From JACDAE01 sp963717195 (GTDB lineage: Bacteria > Chloroflexota > Ktedonobacteria > Ktedonobacterales > Ktedonobacteraceae): a stretch of 64,000 bases of DNA. The first letter of the stretch is position 1. Every line of letters begins with the position of its first letter. Under the pieces are notes generated by a model. The model was not told the DNA's origin. It saw only the letters and a program-made list of their open reading frames with translations, and did no database searches. A program made the translations under genes and the position numbers. Below are positions 56,610-64,000 of this stretch, one piece after another. The stretch is taken from contig CAVQVR010000012.1 of assembly GCA_963717195.1 (NCBI GenBank), forward strand, positions 372,001 through 436,000, written 5' to 3'.

Positions 56610-56903
56610 TTACGCACTAAATGTCGCCGGAAGCACAATCACTTCCTGCCCTGGCTTCAAAGGAGTTTGCAGGCCATCGGGACCGCTGATCAATTCGTTA
56701 TTGACGAAGATTTTAACATGTTCACGCACATGGCCCTGCTCAGTACAGAGATATTCCCAGATGCGAGGATGCTGCTGTGCCAATAGAGTTAGCATCTGCT
56801 CTACAGTATCTGCCTGCAAAACGATCTGGCTCTTTCCACCACTATAGGTACTCAACGTCGATGGCAGGCGCAAGGTAATTGACGCCTTCTCTTCATTACT
56901 CAT
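56610..56903 (-). CDS. MoaD/ThiS-like ubiquitin-fold protein lacking the terminal GG
   Basis: The 97-residue protein has the beta-grasp pattern: ITLRLPSTLSTYSGG, VEQMLTLLAQQHP, HVKIFVNNELI and PLKPGQEVIVLPA. Sulfur-carrier members end in Gly-Gly, but this one ends PATFSA, so it cannot be thiocarboxylated in the usual way. AGGAGAG precedes the ATG. It is convergent with the signal peptidase gene, 14 bp apart. A binding or regulatory role is more likely than sulfur transfer. Confidence 0.78.
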   Translation of the reverse strand: MSNEEKASITLRLPSTLSTYSGGKSQIVLQADTVEQMLTLLAQQHPRIWEYLCTEQGHVREHVKIFVNNELISGPDGLQTPLKPGQEVIVLPATFSA

Positions 56904-57070
56904 ATGACTCTCCTAAAATCCCTTTTTGCATACTGCCAGCGTTCGTTATAGCACAGAAGGGGATACATACAAATGTTCTATACGGCTAAAATATATTCGT
57001 TAGCATACAACGTTTAGAGGAGTTTGGCAATTGTTTTGGAATACAAGAATACGACCTCTTCATAGCTATC

Positions 57071-57790
57071 TTATACAATAGACAGCGGATCAACACCATC
57101 CCACTCCCCAAAAGATGCAATCGGACGCAAACGTGCAAACAACTCCTCGCGATACCATCTTTCCTGCCGTGTACGTTGTATCACATTCTTATGAAGTCCA
57201 TGGCTATATGCAAATTCAGTCACCGCCGGGAGGGTGCGCCACACACTCAGCGTCGCCTGATAGAGAAGCGGTGCCTCCCCGACTCCCACAGAATTTATGA
57301 GTTCAGGCTGCTGTAAAAGTTGTTCGGCGACCGAAGGAACTGCACCGAGAAACGCTTGCACCTTTGTGGGACGGATAGTGGCACGCGTGAAGATAATCCA
57401 TGGACCCGCTTCTGGCGCTGCCACCGTTGCCATAGACGCAAATGGATCTCGCCCTCCCCACTTTCCACGCCAGCGCACAGGCCGCATATGTACTGTCCAT
57501 ACTTCTTCAGCACGCCGTTGGATACTCCTCATCACTCCCGCATGCGTTTCAAAATGCTTAAGATCCGCGTATGAGTTCCACACGGTAAACAGAGCGTAAC
57601 GCTGCAAATCGGCATGGGGATCAAAGACGCGCCCACGACCAACGCCTAGCGAACGCCAGAAGGATAATCCTGGCACACGCAGCAGAGACCAGCGATCAAG
57701 GCTCAGATGTGCCAGCGCAGCCATGCTTTGCTGCCTGGGATAGCGTGCCAATGTAAAAGCTACTATAGGTTCGTTTTCCGAAATCTGCAT
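57071..57790 (-). CDS. Spheroidene monooxygenase (CrtA)-like protein
   Basis: The 239-residue protein follows the pattern I know for CrtA: LSFWRSLGVGRGRVFDPHADLQRYALFTVW, WTVHMRPVRWRGKWGGRDPF, IIFTRATIRPTKVQAFL, INSVGVGEAPLLYQATLSVW, and the C-terminal YSHGLHKNVIQRTRQERWYREELFARLRP. CrtA adds keto groups to acyclic carotenoids. No other carotenoid gene is in the window. It is 10 bp downstream of the permuted-papain gene and probably cotranscribed. Internal two-fold similarity suggests a dimeric alpha/beta-barrel fold. Confidence 0.75.
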   Translation of the reverse strand: MQISENEPIVAFTLARYPRQQSMAALAHLSLDRWSLLRVPGLSFWRSLGVGRGRVFDPHADLQRYALFTVWNSYADLKHFETHAGVMRSIQRRAEEVWTVHMRPVRWRGKWGGRDPFASMATVAAPEAGPWIIFTRATIRPTKVQAFLGAVPSVAEQLLQQPELINSVGVGEAPLLYQATLSVWRTLPAVTEFAYSHGLHKNVIQRTRQERWYREELFARLRPIASFGEWDGVDPLSIV

Positions 57791-57800
57791 GCTCGCCTTC

Positions 57801-58844
57801 TTACTCCGTCCGCGTTACCTTAGCAGGCATGCTGACATTGCGCTGCTCTGGTTCCAACATGCTCAAAACCTCCTGTTCCTCTTTATTCTGTGCTCGATAA
57901 TCTGAGGAAACTTCTTCAATACGCCAGACGGCTCCTTTTAGAATGACGTAGCGCCACTCCAGTTCGGGGCTATTATTGAAATCTGCAGGAGTTGCCGTCT
58001 TGAGTAAGTCAAGTACATCTTCGGGTGCCGGCTGGTGAATGTCCAGCTTCCCGATCTGCACTTTATGGATATACTCAGGGATAATGCCACCGGGATCATC
58101 ACGAAAAATGACGCGATGCATGTTACTTAAATTGCTCATTGCCGCTTCACGGTGCTCAGGAATTTCGAGATCATTCATGATACGTCGACGCAAAGCCTCA
58201 AAAAAGCTATATTGAATCAGTCCACTACATATGAAACGCAATATCGAGGTAGCAGAAGTTTCATTCGCATCCCACTTTTTAAAGAGGTTGGCAACACGGC
58301 CAGCAACATCGGCAATCTTTGGAATAGCTCCCAGGTGATGACGCGCTACCCGTTCAGTATATAATGCGGTAAGTTCATAGACCGTTTTTTTGTCATATAA
58401 TCCATTGATCTGGTCCATCGCAATACCACGCACATGACGCAGATAGGCAATGCCCGGCACATCCTCGGGATTATGCGGATCACGGCGTGCTACCTCGTAA
58501 GGCGTCTCCTTGTACCAATCCATGCGTGGGCGCTTGATACCTACGGTGAACTTCTCAAAAGGCACAACCTCATTACGCCAGCTCGCGATATGAATACCCT
58601 TCGTTTTCGCCTCGATCAGAAAGGTATTATCGTATCCCTTATGTGGCTCACTGAGCAGGTAGACGATGGCTGAATGGCTCCATTTACTATTCGTCGCCAG
58701 CCTGATCATATGCGCGAATACCTCCTTCGGATCTTTATTCTCGCGTAAGATCACATCGGCAACGCATAGATGTGTCTCTCGATTGCTTTCTTCTAAAAAG
58801 TAGTTGATTGGATCATGGTCAATATAAATAGCGCGATACGCCAT
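57801..58844 (-). CDS. Permuted papain-like (NlpC/P60-related, YiiX-type) protein
   Basis: From ATG 58844 (AAGGAGG upstream) the protein has 347 residues. The order of catalytic residues is permuted: NSKWSHSAIVYLL with the histidine near residue 60 and TSILRFICSGLIQYSFFEAL with the cysteine near 210, as in YiiX/YebB-type peptidases. FLIEAKTKGIHIASW is the strand usually between them. A C-terminal 120-residue extension (LDIHQPAPEDVLDLL...) is not recognised. No signal peptide is seen, so it is probably cytoplasmic. It is the first gene of the pair with the CrtA-like gene. Confidence 0.7.
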   Translation of the reverse strand: MAYRAIYIDHDPINYFLEESNRETHLCVADVILRENKDPKEVFAHMIRLATNSKWSHSAIVYLLSEPHKGYDNTFLIEAKTKGIHIASWRNEVVPFEKFTVGIKRPRMDWYKETPYEVARRDPHNPEDVPGIAYLRHVRGIAMDQINGLYDKKTVYELTALYTERVARHHLGAIPKIADVAGRVANLFKKWDANETSATSILRFICSGLIQYSFFEALRRRIMNDLEIPEHREAAMSNLSNMHRVIFRDDPGGIIPEYIHKVQIGKLDIHQPAPEDVLDLLKTATPADFNNSPELEWRYVILKGAVWRIEEVSSDYRAQNKEEQEVLSMLEPEQRNVSMPAKVTRTE

Positions 58845-59132
58845 AGAATGTTCCTCCTTGCAAAGCAAAATTTCTTTGTCGATCAAGATTATGTCCTAGT
58901 CCTGATGATGATTGCAAATTGGCCCAGGGTACAAATATAGGACTCCTGGCACATAATCACAGAGAGCATTCAACATGTATACTTATCTATAGCGATGTAT
59001 CGGCTGGGGAGGAGGTCAACCTCCCTATCCTCTCCCTCTCTTGCAACCCATTACAAAATTATGTGATAATTTTGGGACTCATCTACTCTTGTGTAGATAA
59101 CCAACCAGGCAATCAAGAAAGATCATATAATT

Positions 59133-60240
59133 ATGGCACAACACTTTACTATCGGCATTGAAGAAGAATTTCAGATCGTCGATGCTCAAACGGGTCAGCT
59201 TATATCCGGTATTTCTCCTTTGCTGGAAAAAGGGCAACCTCTCTTCGGTGACCACATCAAATCAGAGATGCTGCAAGCTACGATAGAACTGGTCTCAGAT
59301 ATTTATCCAGATATCGCAGCGGCACGCTCAGATTTGCGTCAAAAGCGGGCTGCACTGGCAAAGTTAGCCAATGAACAAGGGATTGCCCTCATCAGTGCAG
59401 GCACCCATCCAGGCGCACATTGGCAAGAGCAAGAAGTCACAGACAAAGAACGATACGCACAGCAGATCGAAGAAGAGCAGGATGCAGGCCGTTCGCTTCT
59501 CATCTTTGGCCTGCACATCCATATAGGTGTTGAGGACAAAGACCTGGCCATTTCCATAATGAACCAGGCACGACGCTGGTTGCCCCATTTGCTGGCATTA
59601 TCTTCCAACTCGCCTTTCTGGGCTGGACGTTATACGGGGCTAAAGTCCTATCGCACAATTGTCTGGGGAGGCAGCCCACGCAATGGCCTTCCTCGTCCCA
59701 TGGCCTCTCGCAGAGATTTTGACGCTTATATCCAAGCACTCATCGATGCTGGCTGTATCAGCGATGTGCGCGATATCTGGTGGGATATCCGCCCGCACAC
59801 TCTCTTTGACACTGTAGAGTTTCGCATCTGCGATATGCCCGCTACGCTCGACGATACCATCGCTATAGCCGCACTCTGCCAGGCTCTGATCGCCAAGCTC
59901 ACCTGGCTCTACCAGCATGATAGCGCTTCGATCATCCTTCCTAATGAACTCATTGAGGAGAACAAATGGCGGGCCGTACGTTATGGGTTGGACGCTGAGT
60001 TTCATTGATTTTATCCACCACCGCCGTCTCACTATGCGCGATTCCATCTATGAACTGCTCGATTTTGTACAGGATATGGCGAACGACCTGAATAGCCAGC
60101 ATGAGCTCGACACCATTCGAAGACTACTGGCCTCCTCAGAAGGGACCGGAGCCGATCAACAGATCAAAGTGTATCAAGAAACGGGGAATGTACAGGATGT
60201 AATCAAGCTATTGATGGAACAGACAATGCACGGAATTTAG
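59133..60240 (+). CDS. Glutamate-cysteine ligase, GCS2/YbdK type (frameshifted)
   Basis: FTIGIEEEFQIVD opens the GCS2 fold, and LLIFGLHIHIGVEDKDLAI, LALSSNSPFWAGRYTGLKSYR and HTLFDTVEFRICDMPATLDD are family motifs covering ATP, metal and substrate sites. The frame breaks at 60000-60002: TT instead of TTT joins GLDAEF to IDFIHHRRLTMRDSIYELL and extends the protein to 60240, about 368 residues, the normal length. It makes gamma-glutamylcysteine or a related dipeptide. A weak SD lies upstream. Confidence 0.88.
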
Positions 60241-60263
60241 CGGACCGTGATTGATAAAGGATT

Positions 60264-61259
60264 TTACCTGCGCGGAGCACTCGATCCCCGTATCACTAAC
60301 CGCCCCTTCAATATCACCTGCCGTGTGGGACGATCAGGATCAGCAATGCGCTGCAATAGCAATTCTGTCGCCGTCTTGCCGATCTCATAAGTAGGTTGAT
60401 CTATCAGCGTGATAGCAGGCTGCACCAGCGCCGCCCACGTGGTTTCATCAAAGGTGACCAGGGCGATATCGTCAGGAATAACAAGTCCGCGTTCCCGTAT
60501 AGCCTGCAACGCGCCAGCGGCGATTAAGCTGTTCGTGGTGAGAAGCGCATCAGGACGTGGCGATGTATCCAATATCTTTAATGCTGTAGCGTAACCAGTC
60601 TCTATCTTTGGCAAAATAAAGCATACATGCTCCTCGTTAGGAGTGAGTCCACACACACGCAACGCTTTTTCATAGCCAGCATAGCGCTCGCGGCCCGTCG
60701 TGCTCATCTCACCACAGAGCGCTCCGATGCAGCGATAGCCATTCTCTAGAAGATGCATTGTGAGACGATACGCCGCATCAACATTATCAAGCAGCACACC
60801 ATCGGCATCCCCATGCTCAACCGAGCGATCTACCACAACTGTAGGAAACTCGAGGTTCGCGGTGGTAAAGTTAGCCGCAGTATGCCGCGTCGGAGAGAAA
60901 ATAACGCCCGCAACGCTCTCATCACGCATTAAATTGAGATAGATCACTTCTTTCTCAGGATTTTCATCCGTGTTGCATAGAAAAGTACTGAACCCCTGCT
61001 CATATGCCGTATCTTCAACCGCCCGGCTGATTGAGGTGAAAAACGGATTGCGCACATCAGAGACGATCAGACCGATCTTGCTAGACTGCTGAGAACGCAA
61101 ACTACGTGCAACTAGATTTGGTCGATAGGCAAGCTTTTCGACCGCTACCATCACACGCTCACGCACTTCTGGACGCACATGCAAACCATTGGAGAGCACC
61201 CGCGAAACCGTGGCCGTTGACACTCCAGCGGCATTCGCAACGTCTTTAATACTGGACAT
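60264..61259 (-). CDS. LacI-family transcriptional regulator
   Basis: The 331-residue protein has the LacI helix-turn-helix at residues 4-23 (IKDVANAAGVSTATVSRVLS), the hinge helix NLVARSLRS, and a periplasmic-binding-protein-like effector domain starting SKIGLIVSDVRNPFF. It is divergent from a phosphotransferase gene whose promoter carries a perfect LacI-type palindrome, so it probably represses that operon and relieves it on sugar binding. GATGAGG lies 7 nt before the ATG. Confidence 0.92.
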   Translation of the reverse strand: MSSIKDVANAAGVSTATVSRVLSNGLHVRPEVRERVMVAVEKLAYRPNLVARSLRSQQSSKIGLIVSDVRNPFFTSISRAVEDTAYEQGFSTFLCNTDENPEKEVIYLNLMRDESVAGVIFSPTRHTAANFTTANLEFPTVVVDRSVEHGDADGVLLDNVDAAYRLTMHLLENGYRCIGALCGEMSTTGRERYAGYEKALRVCGLTPNEEHVCFILPKIETGYATALKILDTSPRPDALLTTNSLIAAGALQAIRERGLVIPDDIALVTFDETTWAALVQPAITLIDQPTYEIGKTATELLLQRIADPDRPTRQVILKGRLVIRGSSAPRR

Positions 61260-61313
61260 ACAAACACCTCATCTTGGCCTGGACCTATCAGGACAATGCT
61301 CCCCCGGCATAGC

Positions 61314-61397
61314 GTAGAGGTGTCACCTTGCGTGCGCCCACGTCCCGATGAAGATTGCCACTGCCAGACGGGCATACGCAAGGTGACACCCCCTACG
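61314..61397. repeat. Inverted pair of short dispersed repeats
   Basis: GTAGAGGTGTCACCTTGCGT (61315-61334) and ACGCAAGGTGACACCCCCTAC (from 61376) can pair with two mismatches around a loop of about 40 nt. The units are the same as at 11022 and 55714. The structure lies between the LacI regulator and its operators. Confidence 0.6.
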
Positions 61398-61424
61398 TCG
61401 TTCCCCAAATGGATGGAAAGACAA

Positions 61425-61495
61425 TTGTAAACGATTTATCTAAGTTATACCATATATTTATCGTACACGCAAGATATTATGTAATCGTTTTCAAA
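61425..61495. promoter_or_regulatory. Two imperfect LacI-type operators
   Basis: TTGTAAACGATTTATC (61425-61440) and TGTAATCGTTTTCAAA (61480-61495) resemble the perfect site at 61605 with a few mismatches each. Spaced sites of this kind allow looping or autoregulation by the LacI-family protein encoded leftward. Confidence 0.55.
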
Positions 61496-61591
61496 GATAA
61501 AACCTCATCCAACAAAAACTCATCTCTTCTTGATGAATTTTAGATAACTTTAACGGATTTACGAGCACCTAATAATTAGGCTCAAAAAGAC

Positions 61592-61621
61592 TTGACAATA
61601 TTTGTTGTAATCGATTACAAT
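61592..61621 (+). promoter_or_regulatory. PTS promoter with overlapping perfect LacI-type operator
   Basis: TTGACA (61592-61597) and TACAAT (61616-61621) are spaced by 18 bp. The palindrome TTGTAATCGATTACAA (61605-61620) has the central CG of LacI-family sites and covers the spacer and -10. A bound repressor would block RNA polymerase directly. ATG of the phosphotransferase gene follows at 61684. Confidence 0.85.
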
Positions 61622-61683
61622 AAGAATAACGAAACGTTTTACATTGTAGTGAAACCCTCTTTGCACAGCCTCTGGAGGCAATC

Positions 61684-64000
61684 ATGCTTACCATTGACGA
61701 GCGCCAGATACAGTTGCAAGCGACTTTGACGAATAAACAAGATACTATTCGCCAGGTGGGGCAACTTCTGGTCAACAGCGATTGCATTGAAGCAGGTTAT
61801 ATTGATAGCATGTTGGGACGAGAACTGGTTGCTAATACCTATCTCGGCAATGGAATCGCTATTCCTCACGGACTCCCCAAAGATCGAGACCTGATTAAAC
61901 GTACTGGTATTGCTGTCGTGCAGATCCCTGCAGGCACTCCATGGAATCCAGGTGAAACAGCACGCCTTATCGTTGGCATCGCTGCGAAATCTGACGAACA
62001 CATTGAGGTACTGCGGCGGCTCACACGTGTCTTAGGTGACAAGGAACAGGTAGATCGTTTAACACAGACAAAAGACCCTCGCGATATCATTGAAGCGCTG
62101 ACAGGTGAGCGTCCCGCTACTCCACCAGCAAGTGAAGATAGCGCTGATTATGCCCACTTCTTCGACGCAGTTATTATCAACAAGACTGGCCTTCACGCCC
62201 GTCCGGCTGCTTTCTTTGTTGACCTCACTAAAAAGTTTCAGTCTGCCATCAAAGTGCGTAATGGCAACCAGGTTGGCAATGGAAAAAGTCTTATCTCTCT
62301 TCTCCAGTTAGGTGCTGAACATGGCGTCTCCATTCGCGTTTCGGCTGATGGCCCCGATGCTATGGCAGCACTTGCTACACTGCAAAAAGCCCTTGCCGAT
62401 GGTCTTGGAGATGAACCGGAAGAACAACCATCTGCTGCATCGTCCGGTAACAGTAATTACAACTGGGCACCACGTCAGGCAAGCTCGACTATTCCAGGCA
62501 TTAGCGCCTCTAGTGGCCTTGCTATCGGCCCGACGCGCCAGTATATGCAACGGAGCATTGTTGTCGAAGATCGACCTGCCGATTCTACTGTTGAAGGAAA
62601 TCGATTTCAAAATGCGCTCGATACTGCCCAGGCCGAGCTTGAAAAGCTGCATGAGGAAGTGAAGGCCCGCCTTGGTTCAGGAAAAGCCGCCATCTTCCGT
62701 GTTCATAGCGAGTTTCGAACAATTTCGCTCTCATCCAACAGACGATCATACTCATCTATCAAGGCCATAGTGCCGCATGGTCCTGGCAATATGCCATCAA
62801 TGAACGCGTAAGCCAGTTACAGAAACTTGACGATCCTGTCCTGGCAGGGCGTGCCGTCGATATGAGCGATGTAGGCCAGCGCGTCATGCGTCATCTTGTC
62901 GATACTACTGAAGCGAAACCTGCATCAATTCATGAGCCTGTCATTCTTATCGCTGAAGACCTGACCCCATCCGACACAGCAGAACTTGATCCCGATACCA
63001 TCCTTGGATTTTGCACTGCGCGTGGCGGTCCCACCTCTCATACCGCTATCATTGCTCGTTCGCTTGGTATTCCTGCTATCGTCGGCGCTGGCGATACTGT
63101 GCTCACTATTCCAGATGGTACGCTCAGTATTCTGGATGGCTCAAGCGGCAATCTGTATCTGAAACCTGCCGACAGCGATGTACAGGCTGCCAGAGATGTA
63201 CAAAAACAGTTGCAACGCGAACAGGACGTGGCTAACTCCAACCGTTTTGCACCAGCAACGACGACCGATGGACATCGCGTTGAAATTGCGGCAAACATCA
63301 ACCGTGCGGCTGACGCTCAACCGGCTATCGCTGCAGGAGCCGAGGGTGTCGGTCTGATGCGTACCGAATTTCTCTTCCTCTCACGCGATACTGCTCCTAC
63401 TGAAGACGAACAGTTTGAAGCGTATCGGGCTATGGTCCAGGCGTTGGAAGGTCGTCCTCTGGTTATTCGTACACTTGATATCGGTGGCGATAAAGAGGTA
63501 CCCTATCTCAACTTGCCGAAAGAAGACAATTCGTTTCTGGGTATTCGTGGCATTCGGCTCTGCCTGGTCCGCCCGGACCTGTTCATTCCTCAGTTGCGCG
63601 CCATCTATCGTGCTGCCGCCTATGGACCAATCAACATTATGTTTCCCATGATCTCCACGCTTGAAGATGTGGAACAGGCTCGTGCCGTTGCCGAGAAGGT
63701 ACGCGAGGAGCTCCACGCTCCAGCTCTTCCTTTGGGAATAATGGTTGAAGTGCCCTCTGCCGCCATACTCGCCGATCAGTTTGCCCCTGTAATCGATTTT
63801 TTCTCTATCGGGACAAATGACCTCACTCAATACACCCTGGCGATGGATCGTTTACATCCACAACTGGCAAAGCAGGCCGATGCCCTTCATCCTTCTGTGC
63901 TACGCATGATCGATATGACCGTCAAGGCGGCCAAAAGAGAAGGCAAGTGGGTTGGTGTCTGTGGAGGGCTCGCTGGCGATCCGAAAGGTGCAACTATTCT
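61684..64000 (+). CDS. PTS multiphosphoryl protein EIIA-HPr-EI (frameshifted, runs off the window)
   Basis: Three phosphocarrier domains are joined. An EIIA of the fructose/mannitol type (about 1-145) has His62 in NGIAIPHG. An HPr (about 158-245) has His171 in KTGLHARPAA. Enzyme I begins near 265 (IPGISASSGLAIGP) and has its phospho-histidine in GGPTSHTAIIA, then EGVGLMRTEFLFL and FFSIGTNDLTQYTLA. The frame breaks at 62713-62715; TTTT instead of TTT joins HSEF to SNNFALIQQT. GGAGG precedes the ATG. The 3' end is outside the window. It would pass phosphate from PEP to a membrane EIIBC, probably encoded downstream, under the LacI regulator. Confidence 0.92.

Overview
The window looks like chromosome from a soil-type, filamentous Chloroflexota bacterium, most likely of the Ktedonobacteria. 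This is inferred from the mix of gene families (secreted propellers, DUF3052, DoxX, MmyB-type regulators, Hanks-type kinase-like genes, very large sensory fusions), moderate GC and many short structured intergenic repeats; no 16S gene is present to confirm it. It is ordinary chromosome rather than a single mobile island: two tRNA genes, no rRNA, no CRISPR array and no complete insertion sequence.

Layout. 1-8.1 kb: tRNA-Thr, a secreted seven-bladed propeller and a secreted phosphoesterase, a VOC protein, a fused homocysteine methyltransferase/MTHFR and a YyaL-type thioredoxin-domain protein. 8.1-15 kb: a damaged infC with an apparent AUU start, a CtpA-type protease, the leftward run glmU-corC-HMG-CoA lyase, and tRNA-Gln. 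15-25.3 kb: oligopeptide ABC importer (binding protein and two permeases), DUF3052, hemolysin III-like, glutaredoxin-like, DUF2085 and DoxX proteins, MtaB and a Vgb-like lipoprotein. 25.3-27.6 kb: remnants of a phage-type primase and an MmyB-like regulator beside an SDR. 27.8-37.6 kb: nucleotide-kinase-like gene, methionine aminopeptidase, XRE regulator, SEC-C protein, S9 peptidase, acidic protein, RibD-like reductase, GH28 polygalacturonase and a mannonate-type SDR. 37.9-43.9 kb: two heterodimer-type ABC exporter genes with a divergent WYL regulator, a pentapeptide protein and a GIY-YIG protein. 44-51.7 kb: the most unusual locus. 52-64 kb: DUF998, sugar isomerase/Gfo-Idh pair, signal peptidase I homologue, MoaD-like, CrtA-like and permuted-papain genes, glutamate-cysteine ligase, LacI regulator and an EIIA-HPr-EI phosphotransferase running off the end.

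The locus at 44-51.7 kb is the best candidate for an undescribed system. A leftward gene encodes a kinase-fold protein lacking its catalytic residues, a transmembrane segment and a C-terminal Rieske [2Fe-2S] domain. Divergently, a 1398-residue protein joins a flavin/NAD oxidoreductase, two FHA domains, several 4Fe-4S clusters and two cyclic-nucleotide-binding domains. It is followed by an anchored lytic-transglycosylase-like protein. Together they suggest electron-flow sensing coupled to phosphothreonine and cyclic-nucleotide signals; this is inference from architecture.

Two genome-scale features cut across all regions. A roughly 160-bp element with terminal inverted repeats and a long conserved hairpin occurs four times (near 0.5, 15.1, 29.7 and 55.8 kb), three copies being flanked by 10-bp target duplications, so it is a MITE-like mobile element. 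About sixteen otherwise normal genes carry one or more frameshifts, many repaired by changing a homopolymer run by one base; sequencing error is the simplest explanation, but a few loci (infC, MmyB/primase) look truly decayed.
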